Source of the DNA: Glebionis coronaria
Lineage: Eukaryota > Streptophyta > Magnoliopsida > Asterales > Asteraceae
Assembly: GCA_025667525.1 (NCBI GenBank)
Contig: CM046882.1
Coordinates: forward strand, 529,010,618-529,074,617
DNA length: 64,000 nucleotides
Reading direction: 5' to 3'
The position numbers were made by a program, and so were the translations under genes. The notes under the pieces were generated by a model, which was not told where the DNA came from, did not search any database, and worked only from the letters and a program-made list of their open reading frames with translations. Of the stretch, positions 9,993-22,422 are shown piece after piece. Numbering within the stretch: the first letter of the stretch is position 1; each line of letters opens with the position of its first letter.

Positions 9993-12900
9993 GATTTAGG
10001 AAAACCGTGTACTAATGACCCTAAATGGGGATCGTTCTCAAGGAGGCTTAGTGTGTGTGTAATGAATTGATTATATTTGTGATTATATTTGTGAGAAAGA
10101 AAAATAGAAATGCGATTAGAAGAGAATGACGGTTACGAAGACGGATTAAACTAAGTCAAAAAAGGTGTACACGTAAAACCGTAAAAAGCACTAAAATTAA
10201 AATTTTACCCTAAAAATTCCTAAAAATCACTAAAAATCCACAATAATATTCTAAGAGTTTACAAAAAATCCAAACTTGCCAAAACCTTTTAATTAATTAA
10301 ATAATGACTTTTTAATGCTAATTAAAGCCCTAAAAATCAATATTAACTATTAAAAAGTCCACAACAAGATCTTAAAGTTTGTAAACCTAAAAAATACCCT
10401 AATTAAGCTAAAAAGTATTTTTCAAAATTTTAAAACCACTAAAAACTATTTTTAAACAATTAAAAACTACTAAAATCAATTAAAACTTAAATTAATTCTA
10501 GAAAATAATTAAAAGACTCTAAAAATATTTAGAAAGTTGCAAAATTCCTAATTAAGTGTCTACAATCTAGGAAAAATATAAAAATTAGAAAATCAGACTT
10601 TTAATTTTTAACAATAAAATAATATTAAAATATTATTAAAAATCCAAAAATCATAAAAAATTCTAAAAACTTGCAAACTAGCTTAATTTAACCTAAATAA
10701 CTCAGAAATGAAAGTGAAATTACCTAAATACCCTTAATGGGCCTAGAAAATGGGTTAAACCCAAAACAGATCCTTATTGGGCCAAATTTGGGCCCAATAT
10801 AAAAAAGTGTCCAAAATAAGCCCAAAAAGCACTACTTGACTCAAAATTTGATTTTAAACAACTTTTTTTAAAGGCCCAAAAGCTGAAAGTGTGAAATAAG
10901 CTAGCTTATACCAAACAACTTATTCTTAATGGGCTTTTTGGCCCATTAAGCTATAAGCCAATGCCATAAGCTGAAATTAGACACACAAGCTTCTTTTGTC
11001 CTAAATAAGACTTCTGTAAAAAGAAATTTGAAATAAGCCCAAGGAATAAGCCTGAAAATGCAATAAGCAATCTACAGAAAATGACAAAATAGTCGTTTTT
11101 GAGTTCTAGGCCACCCCAAGTGCTGATTCAAGTTTCTATAGCTTTAAAATGACTTAATTAAGCAAAATCAACAAAGAGTTTTCAAATAAGCTGACTCAAT
11201 AAGCTGGAGAAAGCAAATAAGCACTTATGTAAAAGTCAAATAAGTTGTTTTTCTAGTAAAAAGTCAAAGTCAAAGTCCAATAAGCTCCAGTCTAATCAAA
11301 TGGGTCAAATAATGAAGATCTATCACAAAAAATAAGTTGTTGCAAGTCTGGATAAGCTAAAATGGCTTATTGATAAGCTGAGTTCATTTTTACACTAGTA
11401 GGGGCTAGTTTTGGGTGTTGAGCAGTGGAAACTTTTTCCACTGCTTGACTTGTTTGACTTTTTGTCTTTAGTGACTTTTTTGGAGATTCAGATTACACAA
11501 AGGCACCCAAATGATCTTTGGATCAAAAGGAGTCAAGAACAATCAAAATATCACAATCACAAACACCCAATTGATACAGTTTAATCAATAAAGTACCAGA
11601 TGTTGCACAGACATGAACAAGTAAGCAGTTTAGGTTCAAAAAGCAATTTTAGAACAAATCAGCCAGCCATATTCAACCAAATGCATACACAAGCTATATT
11701 AAACTCAAATAAGCAAGTCTAAACAGGTTTCATGCAATTATTTAAAGAATTAAGCAAGATTCAAGCTAATGAATGTTACTGATGAACACTAACACAAGCA
11801 GTTTTTCACTTTGCTGATGTATTTGATACACAAGCCAAATTTAACACCTCAGATCTATCAAGTATGTTATATTAATGATGTTTAAACAGATTTTAACCCT
11901 AAACATGCATAAACTCTAGGTTTTCCCAAAATTTTAGGTCAAAAACAGTCAAACTCAATAAGTTATCGCACAATCTTTGATTCAAGGTTTCAAACCACAA
12001 AACTTGCAGCAAAACACTCTCAAACAAGTGTATATCAGATATAGAGCACAAATATTAACTTCCACAAACACAATAACAAGATGTAATCACAAACAGGTAA
12101 TCCCAAACACCCCTTTAACTTTTCAAATCCAAATTTAAACAAGAAAAAGTGAGATTTTAGACCACCCAAGTGCTGATTAACACAATAACAGATGAGAACA
12201 ACAGATTCAAGCAAGATTAAGCCACAAAATACACAAGAGCATAGGCAACACTCAAATATCACAAATATCCAAAATATTTTCAAATTTTGAGATTAAGGGT
12301 GTGTACCTCATGGATGTACATCCACACCCACGAATTTTGAGCTTATGTGCTAGCAAGAACAAGCACAAGCTTCCACAACAAAGCCTGCTAAGAATCAACA
12401 AAGTTAGAAGCACAATTATAAAATCAGAAAGATGAAAAATCCTTGATTGATGCAACTCTTGTCCTCCACACTTGATTATCCCCAAGTTATAAGCTTCACC
12501 ACACCTTGATAACACAATATTAGGATGTTATGATCAGCCCTATAGCCCAAGAATTCCAAGATAGACCAAGAACTTAGCAAAATATCAAGAAAATGAAGAA
12601 AATGTGCAAACTTTTGCACACTCCTCTTTTGAAAACAGGTTTTTTGATTCAAATTCAGTAAACAAATAACATAAACAAGCATAAAATGAGATGGCACTTG
12701 GTCTTTCTTCAACACACTTAACACAATTTCATTAATCTGAAAATAGGATTTATAAGTGTTTGAACAAGGAAAAACCAAAAGCAAACGTAAATGTTAAGAC
12801 CTAATGCCTTTATATAGGCTACAATGAGACTAAGGAAGCTAAAAAATAACATAAACCCTAGTTGTGAAGTCCCAAAAATGCCCTTGGAAAATTTGAATAT

Positions 12901-14087
12901 CTTGAAGATCATGTGACTCTTCTTGGCTGTTTGCATGAGTTGGCAGATGGAAAGTTGATCAAAGGGCTCACAAAGAAGCTTAAAATGAAAGCTGAATGAG
13001 GATGGTTGGATGGCTGTCATCTGTTTGGCGTTTTGTTCCTCCTTGGTGCAGGGGAATCTTGTGTGGGACAAGGGAGTGAGGTGGCAACTGTTTTTAAGGT
13101 TGGTTTGTGTTAACATGGTCATCAATCACTAATCTGCACATTATTGAGGTTTAATTATAAGTAATTAAGAAAACCCCAATTGTGTTCTTGGTAAATAGTT
13201 GAATGTTTGATCCGGATTAGTGTGGGATTTATTTAAATGTTGTGTTAAGGCGCCAAGATTAATTAAGTAATTAATCTGGTGAGTGGAGGATGATGTGGAA
13301 GAAGAGTGAATGGTGATTGGTGGAAGTGGTGAGTGGGGTGAGGTGGCAACCTTGGGTTGGTTAAGGTAAGTTTGGCTGTCTGCCAAATTAAGCCCTCCTT
13401 CTCTTCTTCTCTTGTCTTTTCAGTTTAAATAGCTATCAACGCCAAAACTCTTCTTATCAACTTTTGCCTTTTTACACTTTTGCCCCAAAAACTTTTGTAA
13501 AATGATTTCAGGGGTAATTCTTGCCAATCTTGGATTCTTGAAGGACTGGTTTGGTATTTTCTTCAAGGATTATGGTCTAAACTTGTATGATTGACATCTT
13601 GGAGGACTGAAATTGTCAAATCATATTTGATGAGGGACCATTTTTTCCAAATGTTGAAAGTCAAGGGTCCCTTTGGTAATTTTGGGATTTTCAAAGGACC
13701 AAACTTGTAATTTCTTGTACTTTGAAGGACTTCATGATGTATTTGACTTTGTGGAGGATAATGGTTGACAATATAGCTTTGTTGAGGGGCTAAACTTGCC
13801 AATTTTTCAAAGTGGAGGGCCCTTTTTATAATTTTGACAAACTTTAGGGACCAAACTTGTAATTATGAAGATACAAGGGTATAAAGTGTCAATTCTTCCA
13901 TATTGGAGGACCCTTCTTCATAATTCTTCAAGTCTTCAAGGGTTTTCTTGGGAAAATTCTTCATTAGGGCTTGGTTCATTGTGCGGCTTCGTTTCCCGTG
14001 TTCGTTTTTGCATGATTCTTATGATCTTTTGTCATTACCTCAATATCCGTACCTAAAATACACAAGCAACAAACACAAGCACATATA
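9993..14087. mobile_element. E0: uncharacterised ~4.2-kb block inserted in the 5' LTR of Gypsy-A (main part)
   Basis: The 3' LTR of Gypsy-A reads straight through (CCGGTGATGCGTGCTTG at about 48899). Copy 1 is instead interrupted between GGTGACGCG (9993) and CGTGCTTG (37161). Removing Copia E1 leaves about 4,170 bases: this part plus 37085-37160. It is AT-rich. Minus-strand open frames of 60-135 codons between 12035 and 13386 show no recognisable domain, and I do not call them genes. Patches rich in ATAAGC words (10860-11400) and GGACCAAACTTGTAATT words (13560-13920) are visible. The only possible target duplication is 2-3 bases. A deletion in the 3' LTR instead of an insertion here is not excluded. 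Confidence 0.5.
13560..13920. repeat. Degenerate repeats of GGACCAAACTTGTAATT type
   Basis: Variants of this word recur at about 13605, 13633, 13695, 13784 and 13848, separated by roughly 40-90 bases. They form a loose tandem structure inside E0. No function is evident. Confidence 0.5.
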
Positions 14088-14608
14088 TGTTGATCCCAAA
14101 CTTAGATCGATTAGCTTTGTGTATACGAGATTAGATCAAGTATAACACGTAGAGAAACCTTTGCTTATGAATAAAGTAACAAAGTGTTATGCGGAATTAA
14201 CACTTGATCTAAAACACAATGATGTTAAACAAACTTTCACTTGTATTAGAATAATCGTGTTGATTACAATGAAAGGTTTAACTTGCGAATACTATGAAAA
14301 CTGATATTAAACATTAACCTAAAAGATCTTCTTTTATAGAACAAGAAGTCTTGTACAATAAGCTACGAATCAACTATTCTAGGTAAAGATAAACATAGAA
14401 AATACATTGTCGTCTCTATCCTTACTAGAAGTAATCTAGAACATAATAAACGTGTAGCTCACATCTTCCATCAGTGCTTGTCTTCAATCTATCAACGCTT
14501 GACTTTAACTTGTCAACGCTTATGCTGTCAGCGCTCACTTTGCTCTTGTCAACGCTTAAGTTGTTCTTGTCAGCGTTCAAGTGTTCTGGCCTAGATTTAT
14601 TCCCAACA
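14088..14608 (-). repeat. 3' LTR of E1
   Basis: It is bounded by TGTTG...CAACA and is the same length as the LTR at 36559-37079, with no difference seen. Variants of TCAACGCT/TCAGCGTT repeat about every 20-25 bases at 14475-14580, which is the start of U3 in element sense. Confidence 0.9.
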
Positions 14609-14620
14609 ATCCTCCCCTAA
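14609..14620 (-). promoter_or_regulatory. Polypurine tract of E1
   Basis: Read on the minus strand, TTTAGGGGAGGAT lies directly before the 3' LTR, where plus-strand DNA synthesis is primed in LTR retrotransposons. E2 has the same tract at 22920-22931. Confidence 0.8.
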
Positions 14621-14660
14621 ACTTGATATCCACTCTTATGATCAAGTTTCTGAATAAACA

Positions 14661-17600
14661 TTAAGAACTTGGAGGAGTCTGACAAACCTTATCATATTGG
14701 TAATAAATAAATCTGATCAAATTCTTTGCCACATCACTTGTATAGTCTATCTCCAACTGGGTGTCCTTCATCTTCTCCAAAACAGCCTTGGATATGAAAT
14801 ACTGAGCATCTACAAGTAAATACTCAGCAAACTTTGTAGAACTCAAATGGTATACACCAGCAGCTGAATATAACCTCCATTGAAGACCACTGAGGTCATC
14901 TTCAAGATCCTTCCATATTTCATGATCTTCTTCTTTTGTCCCACACATTCTTTTGAATGTGGTCCAAAGTTTTATTCCATTGGCTGAAGTTGGTGCTTCA
15001 GCCTCATACTTGGTCTCTAACAACCTCCAAAGGTCTACCAAGTCTTCTCTGTCACAACTTGCAAATAAAGATATGAGAGTGGTAAAAGTGTGTACCTCCT
15101 TGCCAAATCTTCCAATTTTCCAGAATCCACATTCATCTTCCTCATAACTTACAATTGGATTCCTGGAATCTAATGGTAACACATGAACCATATCTGAAGC
15201 TTCTAATGGTGAGAGCCTAAGGCTCTTTCTAATGATTGCTTCACTTGGATACAGTTGAGACATATCTTTTGGAAACTCAAGAATAAATCCCTTCTTTACT
15301 GGTCTAGGAACTATCATAGCTTTCTTGATTGCCATCTCTTCTGCAAGTTGCTCCTTTCTTTCATCTGAAAGAAGTCTGAAAGTATTTTCTTCTTGCACTT
15401 TCACCCAAATAGGATAAGCCCTATGTTCCAACTCATCAAATGTCAAAGCCTTCAGCTTCTGATGTGTCCATCCAACTCCATGACATTTGAGCAACATAAA
15501 GTAGAGCTTCCTTCTATCCCTTTTCAATTCAGAGAGAATGTTGCTTGCCCTGTACTTCAACATCACCTTACAATCCTGCTGAACTCTAAGAAGAATTTCC
15601 AAACCCCATATTTGATCTGAAATGGTCAAGTCTGGATTATCCATACAACTTTCTTCCCAAGAATTGTACATCTGAACTACCTCTGGCATATCAAAATCAA
15701 TTTGCAACTTCAAATCTCTCAGCCTTTCCTTAGCAAGCTCATCACCATACTCAAGTCTTTCTGGTTCAACAATCATCACACTTGAATCTGAGCTAGCTCC
15801 ATCACTTTCTTCTTCAGAAGTCACAACAAATGGTGACTTTTCCTTCTCACCTTGTTCCATCATTTGCTCAGCCAATCTTCTATCAAATTCAACCTGAGCT
15901 GCATTCTTTGGAACAATTTCTTCTACCAACTTACCCTTACCCTTATCTGTTGGTTCAATTGTTAGTAGGGTAAATGATAATACCTGAGTAGGAACATCTT
16001 TGATGATAGATGATGACTGGAATACATCACCTCCATATGCAGATCTGTCAACGCCCAAATTTCCTCTATCAGCGCCCAAAATATTTCTGTCAGCGTCCAA
16101 ACTTGCCTTGTCAACGCTCAAATATTTTCCCTCAGCGCCTTGTGTAACCTCTCTCAGCATATCTGTAAATGAGAAATTTAAATTTGTTGGAGAGATTAAG
16201 GACGTATCAAAACCTTTTTGTTCCTTTAATGTAGTAAGAGCTTCAGCAATATCCAATGATTGACCATCTTGACTGCTCTTATCACTCAGATTTCTTGCTT
16301 CCTCCCCTTTGGAAGACTCCTCCATACCTCCCCTTGAATGAGCACTCTCTAAAACAACAATCCTCTCCCTCAATTCTTTGAGTTCAAGGCCTTGGTTACT
16401 GACAATTTGTACCAAGTCTGCATTTTGCTTTTGCAAGCTAATGCAGACAGCCGTCAATTCTAAAAGCGTCATTGGTTCCAGTCTGCCCTCTTCCAAAATG
16501 GGGATTTGACCTCCCAAGTCAGGTTCATTGGGCATGGATGAGGACTTAATTATGTTGGGACTGTCTTGACCAGCATCTAAGCCTGAATCAATAGCCCCAG
16601 CCTCATCCAGGTCACCAGCCACACTTGTGGTGGTGGTTCTCTCTGCTACATGGCTAGGACCACCAGAGGAGAACACTCCAGCAGTCCTTTGGCGTTTAAT
16701 CAACCTATATTCTGGTGGTGTGGAAGATGGTGTAGAAGAAGGTGTAGATGTGGGTTGGTTAAGGGGTGTTTGGGATTGTGATGGTTGGGTGTCAGCGGTG
16801 GAAATAGGCATATCAACGCCCACATTAGATGTGTCAGCGTCAAAGGGATTTTGGTCTATTTGCATTTGGTCAGGTGAGGGTAAAGGTTCAGGGATAGGTT
16901 CAAGTTGTGGTTGAGGGTCAATATGAGGTTGGGGGTCTGGTTGGGGTTGTGCTGCTGCAATAACAGCAAGCATGGCTGGGGTTAATGGTAGGTCTCTATG
17001 AGGTGGTGAATTCATCTTGGTAAAAATAGCCTTCTTTTGTTCAGGGATCTTATAAAAGTCATTGTGATCCCTTGAACAATATCTTTGAGCATCAAAAACC
17101 ATTTGCAGAAAACGGGGATAAGCTAAAGTCATTTTTGTCCCCTTGTTTTTACACATTCCTTCAAAAATCATTTTAGACCAATTATAATTTTGCCCTGTTG
17201 TAATACACACAATAGCAGATGCAATGGATCTATTGATCTCATTGTGTGCAGTACATTTGGGACTCAAACATTGAAGGAGAATGTGAATTAGGTACTTCCA
17301 GGCTGGGGGAAATTCCTGCTTATGGTACTTATTAAGAGTACCTTCATCAGGAATAGGGTATCCCAAAGCCCTAAGCCCTTGTTCTATTTCAGATATGGGA
17401 AGCATGGTTATACCATCAGCATCATTAAGATGCAAGGCCTGGCGTACCAAGGCCTCAGTAACCACCCAAGGTCTCCCATGTACAATAGAAGTCAATGTTG
17501 TCACTCCATTAACTGTTGAGGAACTAACAGTGTTCCAAAACTGTTTAATGTGTGTGACTGGAATGAGTGGGGCATGAGAAAGAGCATACCTTAATGGGGA

Positions 17601-17729
17601 TGCATTCAAATACTCCACCATCTGAGTGTATTGAGGGAACAAAGTATTATCAGCAACAAGATAAGCAATCATGTTGTGTTGAGACTTGAACCCCAAATCC
17701 AATTCTGCTGAGTTAAATCTTGGTGCCAT
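14661..17729 (-). CDS. E1 extra 3' ORF (aORF), 1022 codons, function unknown
   Basis: This is an uninterrupted 1022-residue frame between pol and the 3' LTR, in the same sense as gag-pol. That is where SIRE-type Copia elements carry an envelope-like or additional ORF. I see no signal peptide or membrane segment, so the position is shared with 'env-like' ORFs but an envelope role is not supported. Residues 1-235 look globular, with LSPKCTAHNE and YPRFLQMVFD. Residues 240-350 are rich in Pro, Gln, Ser and Thr. A heptad-like stretch around 415-465 (SLQKQNADLVQIV...) suggests a coiled coil. An acidic linker leads to a conserved block from about 690 to the end. It contains several [NSGD]-A-D tripeptides from the motif that recurs throughout the element. 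The homologue in E2 has lost the first ~165 residues. Confidence 0.75.
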   Translation of the reverse strand: MAPRFNSAELDLGFKSQHNMIAYLVADNTLFPQYTQMVEYLNASPLRYALSHAPLIPVTHIKQFWNTVSSSTVNGVTTLTSIVHGRPWVVTEALVRQALHLNDADGITMLPISEIEQGLRALGYPIPDEGTLNKYHKQEFPPAWKYLIHILLQCLSPKCTAHNEINRSIASAIVCITTGQNYNWSKMIFEGMCKNKGTKMTLAYPRFLQMVFDAQRYCSRDHNDFYKIPEQKKAIFTKMNSPPHRDLPLTPAMLAVIAAAQPQPDPQPHIDPQPQLEPIPEPLPSPDQMQIDQNPFDADTSNVGVDMPISTADTQPSQSQTPLNQPTSTPSSTPSSTPPEYRLIKRQRTAGVFSSGGPSHVAERTTTTSVAGDLDEAGAIDSGLDAGQDSPNIIKSSSMPNEPDLGGQIPILEEGRLEPMTLLELTAVCISLQKQNADLVQIVSNQGLELKELRERIVVLESAHSRGGMEESSKGEEARNLSDKSSQDGQSLDIAEALTTLKEQKGFDTSLISPTNLNFSFTDMLREVTQGAEGKYLSVDKASLDADRNILGADRGNLGVDRSAYGGDVFQSSSIIKDVPTQVLSFTLLTIEPTDKGKGKLVEEIVPKNAAQVEFDRRLAEQMMEQGEKEKSPFVVTSEEESDGASSDSSVMIVEPERLEYGDELAKERLRDLKLQIDFDMPEVVQMYNSWEESCMDNPDLTISDQIWGLEILLRVQQDCKVMLKYRASNILSELKRDRRKLYFMLLKCHGVGWTHQKLKALTFDELEHRAYPIWVKVQEENTFRLLSDERKEQLAEEMAIKKAMIVPRPVKKGFILEFPKDMSQLYPSEAIIRKSLRLSPLEASDMVHVLPLDSRNPIVSYEEDECGFWKIGRFGKEVHTFTTLISLFASCDREDLVDLWRLLETKYEAEAPTSANGIKLWTTFKRMCGTKEEDHEIWKDLEDDLSGLQWRLYSAAGVYHLSSTKFAEYLLVDAQYFISKAVLEKMKDTQLEIDYTSDVAKNLIRFIYYQYDKVCQTPPSS

Positions 17730-18984
17730 TGATGAAAGCTGTTAATTTGATGTATAAAAGATGAAGGTTGATAAGAGAAAAATTGTTAGACAAGAATTAT
17801 AGATACCCTGTTTAAAATAGGAGCCAAATTTATAGGAGTGGAGGAATGCACGTGATTGGCCCAAAAATAGGCAAAGATTTTCAAAAATCAATCATGAAAA
17901 TATTAAAAAAGTTTATAAGTTATCCCATGCATTTAATGAAAGTAACAACTCCTAAAATTACGGCTTGAAAATATGTCAAAAAGTTACAACTGGGTAGGTC
18001 CCATTGTTTGTCAACGGTCAAATATAACCCATCAACGCCCAACGGCTATAATCTTGTCAACGTTCGCCTAAAGCCATGTCAGCGTCCATTTTGGTCACAA
18101 CAACGCTTGGAAAAATCTTGTCAGCGTCCAAAAATAAAATTGTTTTAAAAAGTGAAAAATGACCTTAACAAGTAACTTATCCTAGAGAAGATAATCAAAA
18201 GCTGATAATTATCATAGGGCGGCAAGCACTGTCCAGTTATGCACACTTGCATAAGCAAGATAGACATAACAGTCCTCTAGTGTCCCTTGCTAACCAAAAT
18301 TCTTAACAACCAAGTTACCTCATAAAATCCTTGTTACTCCCAGGTAAAACCCATATCAAAAGGATTCCCAAGCCTTCCAACAGACCACAACCAATTCTAG
18401 GCCAAAAATGTCTTGGCAGCATGCAAAGTTGATATACTATGCATGCTACAGTGCCTCATGGTTTAGTAAAACTAACCCATACTCACCAGTGGACACAATC
18501 TAGAATTGTGATGAGAGTATTCTAAGAATACCCAAGAGTCTTAAAGGTTCCTTAAACCTCCCCTCAAACTATGATACATGAGTTCTCAAAATATATATAT
18601 GAACACTAAAAATTTATGTCAAGATAGGAATATAATTATTCCAACCATCATCCATAAACAAAACATGTCCAAATAGCTCTTCAAAGATCCATAAGCAACT
18701 CTGTATCCAATGGCATAAAGCTACCATTACCTGCACATTTAGATGAAAAACCACAAAACTAACATTTGTTGCTGACAGCGTCCCGACAACACGTATCAGC
18801 GTTGAAGGAACTCTTGTCAGCGTTAGACAATAATATCTCCAACAACGGCAAAATAACACTTGACAGCGTTACATTTACCTTTGTCAGTGTTAGAAAAATA
18901 ATGTGGAAAATCTAAATCATCACAAAGACCAATAACAATGCATTATCCTGTACATACTTTTACAAAAAGATTCCAAAACACATA
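17730..18984 (-). other. Spacer between E1 pol and aORF, with repeated CAGCG motifs
   Basis: No supported gene. The motif TGTCAGCG/ATCAACGC clusters at about 18010-18130 and again at 18775-18895. A tract with CCTCCCCTCAAACTATGATA near 18553 resembles a second polypurine tract on the minus strand. The 81-codon frame at 18614-18859 runs through the motif cluster and is not convincing. Confidence 0.55.
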
Positions 18985-21900
18985 TTAAGTGAGATTAACC
19001 ATTCCAATATTTGTTACCAAATATTGAAATCTTCCAGCATCAAAAGGTTTAGTTAATAAATCAGCCACATTGTTCTCTGTGTCTACCCTATCTGGTTGTA
19101 TTAAACCTTTCTCAAAGCAATCTCTGATAAAATGATGTCTAATTTCTATGTGTTTGGTTTTAGAATGATGTACAGGATTTTTAATAATGCATAAAGTACT
19201 GTTATTGTCTACAAAAATCTTGGTATGCATAAAATTATACCCATAATCCAACAGCTGGTTCTGAATCCATAAGACTTGTCCACAACAAGCAGCTGCAGCA
19301 ACATATTCTGCTTCAGTTGTAGAGTTGGCCACCACTGTTTGTTTCTTGCATTGCCAAGATATTAATCTGATCCCAAGAAATTGACATCCACCAGTTGTGG
19401 ATTTCCTATCAAACTTGTCACCACCATAATCACTGTCTGAATATGCAATAAGGTCCAATGGAGAATCTTTTGGGTACCATAATCCAAGATCTGGATAACA
19501 CCTTAAGTACCTAAAAATTCTCTTCACAGCAAAAAGGTGACATTCTTTGGGAGTCACTTGATGGCGTGCACATGCACACACAGCAAACATGATGTCAGGT
19601 CTTGAGGCTGTAAGATACATCAATGATCCAATCATTGATCTATAGTGCCTAACATCCACATCCTTTCCAGCTCCAATTTTTCCCCAAGGGTGTTGCCTAT
19701 CCATAGGAGTGGAAGCCTCCTTTTCATGTGGAGAAAAACCATATTTCTTCAAGATTTCAGCTACATACTTATCTTGTGAGATGAAGATACCATCTTCTTT
19801 CTGCTGAACTTGTAAACCTAGAAAGAAGTTCATCTCACCCATTGCACTCATCTTGAATTTATCTGTCATGAGCTTGGAAAATTCCTCACTCATTTTTGGA
19901 TCAGTAGACCCAAAAATGATGTCATCAACATAGACCTGCACAAGTAACACATGTTTTCCTTTCTTCTTTGTAAACAGTGTCTGATATATGGTGCCCCTCT
20001 TGAAACCATTTTCCACCAAATAGGTGGACAATGTACCATACCATGCTCTTGGGGCTTGATGAAGTCCATACATTGCTTTCTTCACTCTATAAACCTTGTC
20101 TGGATTCTCAGGATCTTCAAAACCAGGAGGTTGCATGACATATACTTCCTCAACAATTGTCCCATAGAGGAAAGCACTCTTCACATCCATCTGGTAAACA
20201 GTAAAATTCATACAAGAGGCATAAGCTAGAAAAATTCTTATAGCTTCAATTCTTGCAACTGGTGCAAAAACTTCTTCATAATCAATTCCTTCCTCTTGTG
20301 TATAACCCTGAGCTACCAAACGTGCCTTGTTTCTGACCACAATGCCTCTTTCATCTTTCTTGTTCCTTAGAACCCATCTTGTCCCAATTGGTCTCACATA
20401 TCTAGGACAATCAACCAGCTCCCAAACATCCTGTATAGCAAATTGGTGAAGCTCATCCTGCATTGCTTCCACCCAACTTGGTTCTTTGAGAGCATCAAAA
20501 ATCTTCTTGGGTTCTTCCTGTGACAGAAAACAGGCAAACAAGCATGCTTGTACAAGAGGGGTATCAACCTTCTTGTGTATATTGGCAATAAATCCACCAA
20601 GACCTTGATGGGATCTTCTTGTCTGAACTGGAGCCATAACATCACCAATGATTTGAGATGTGGGGTGATCCTTAGCTGTGGAAGTGAGAACTCCTCCTTC
20701 AAAAAGTCTGGTGTCCTCAACTTCACGCTCCATGTTGCCAATATCTTCTTCAGATTCTTCTTGATCAACAGAAATCTCTTCATGGACATTAGAAGGTCCA
20801 CCCTGTTCAAAATGGGAAGAGAAAAGCTGTGTAAAGGTGTCTCCAAAGTCTGATCCTTGTTTATCAGCGTTTGGGCTAACAACGCTTGAACTGGTGTTGT
20901 CAGCGTTGGAGCCATCAGCGTCTGAATTGGTCGTGTCAGCGCTTGATTTCCCTTTGTCAGCGCTTGAAGAATCATGCATGTTTGTAGTTGGTGGTATTTG
21001 AACACCACCATTATCTTTCCTTGCAGCAGTAGCAGCAGCATAATACTCATCTGTCCATATAGGAAGTGTAACAAATTCTTGTGTGGGAGATGATATAACT
21101 GCTGGTGGTCCATCCTCCTTAGCAACCTGGATACCTGAAACATTACCAATTCTCTTTTCCAAACCACTTGAAGTTACCTTCACAATGTCTGGATCAGTAA
21201 CAGGCATATAATTTAAAGCTCTAGACAAAGGTTCTAAGTCAAACAACCAATTTGGACCACTCTCAGGATCACTAGGTTTACTTTCTAAAAACCTAACATG
21301 TACCTTTTCAAGTATACGTTTTTCCTTTTTAATGTAAACCCTATATCCTTTACTCTGCACTGAATAACCCATGAAGTAGCCTTCATCACCTTTTGAATCA
21401 AATTTACCTAGGGCCTCACTAGTTTCTAACACAACTACATGACAACCAAATGGCTTGAGAAAGCCAATATTGGGCTTCCTTCCCCAAAGTAATTCATAAG
21501 GTGTCTTATTATGTATCTTGTTGACCAATGCCCTATTTTGAACATAACAAGCTGTGTTAACAGCTTCAGCCCAAAAGGCTATAGGAAAGTGGGCATCAGC
21601 CAACATGGTTCTGGCTGCTTCAATAAGGGTCCTATTCTTCCTTTCAGCAACTCCATTTTGCTGTGGGGTTCTAGCTATGCTAAACTGCCTAGTAATCCCT
21701 TTCTTGGCACAAAAATCATCTAACAACTGATTTCTAAACTCTCCCCCATTGTCACTTCTAATAATTTTGACCTCATTACCATTTTTCTTTTCTATTTGGG
21801 TAATGAAATTAATCAGACTTAGGGCAGTTTCACTTTTCTTGGCTAAAAAGAAAGTCCATGTAAACCTGGAGTAATCATCAGTAATGACAAAACAATATGA

Positions 21901-22417
21901 TTTACCCTTCAAACTTTCTATATTAGTTGGACCAAAGAGGTCCATATGCAATAAGTGAAGAGGTTTAGAACTAGAGTGCACCTGTTTAGACCTGAATGAG
22001 ACCTTGTGCTGCTTGCCCTTAAGGCATGCAACACAAGAGTGGTCATTGTGGAAAGCCTTTTCAGGCAAACCATCAACTAAACCAAGTCTCACAAGCCTAT
22101 TAATATTCTTAAAGTTTATGTGCCCTAATCCCCTGTGCCAAAGATTACTTTCATCTACTGAGGCTTTAGCATACAGACATGACATTTTATTATTTACCTT
22201 AATTCCATTAAGATTCACATTATATATGTCTTTATGCCTTGGTGTTCTAAAATCTATGTATTTCTCCTCAGGGAGCTTATAATCTTTGCTTAACACCAAG
22301 CACTCAGTATCTGTGAAAAGAACCTTATTTTTGTTATCACACACCTGTGATACACTAAACAAATTATAATCCAGATCTTTCACCAAGAAGACATTATCAA
22401 ACCTTAGATTGTTGGTG
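18985..22417 (-). pseudogene. E1 pol, 3' part: integrase, reverse transcriptase, RNase H
   Basis: Open from the E2 insertion point to the stop at 18985. In order it carries the integrase zinc-binding residues (LWHRGLGH ... CVACLKGK), the DDE core ([24 protein letters not shown]), the Copia reverse transcriptase with YVDDIIFGS, and RNase H with YSDSDYGGD and STTEAEY. E2 has cut off the protease and leader, which remain at 33392-33592. The open frame extends a few codons into the E2 LTR up to 22434, which is an artefact of the insertion. Apart from the split I see no stop in it. It differs from E2 pol at scattered positions, for instance Ile for Ser near GIRLISW. Confidence 0.85.
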
Positions 22418-22422
22418 ACAAG

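Noticed and set aside
12035..13386. Series of 73-135-codon minus-strand frames in E0
   Set aside because: No recognisable domain, low-complexity hydrophobic content typical of AT-rich DNA, and no consistent splice pattern joining them.
20394..21167. 257-codon minus-strand frame within E1 pol (and the similar 260-codon frame at 27696-28478 in E2)
   Set aside because: It is an alternative frame of the same strand inside pol. Both copies exist because E1 and E2 are closely related, and the real pol frame runs through uninterrupted with catalytic motifs.
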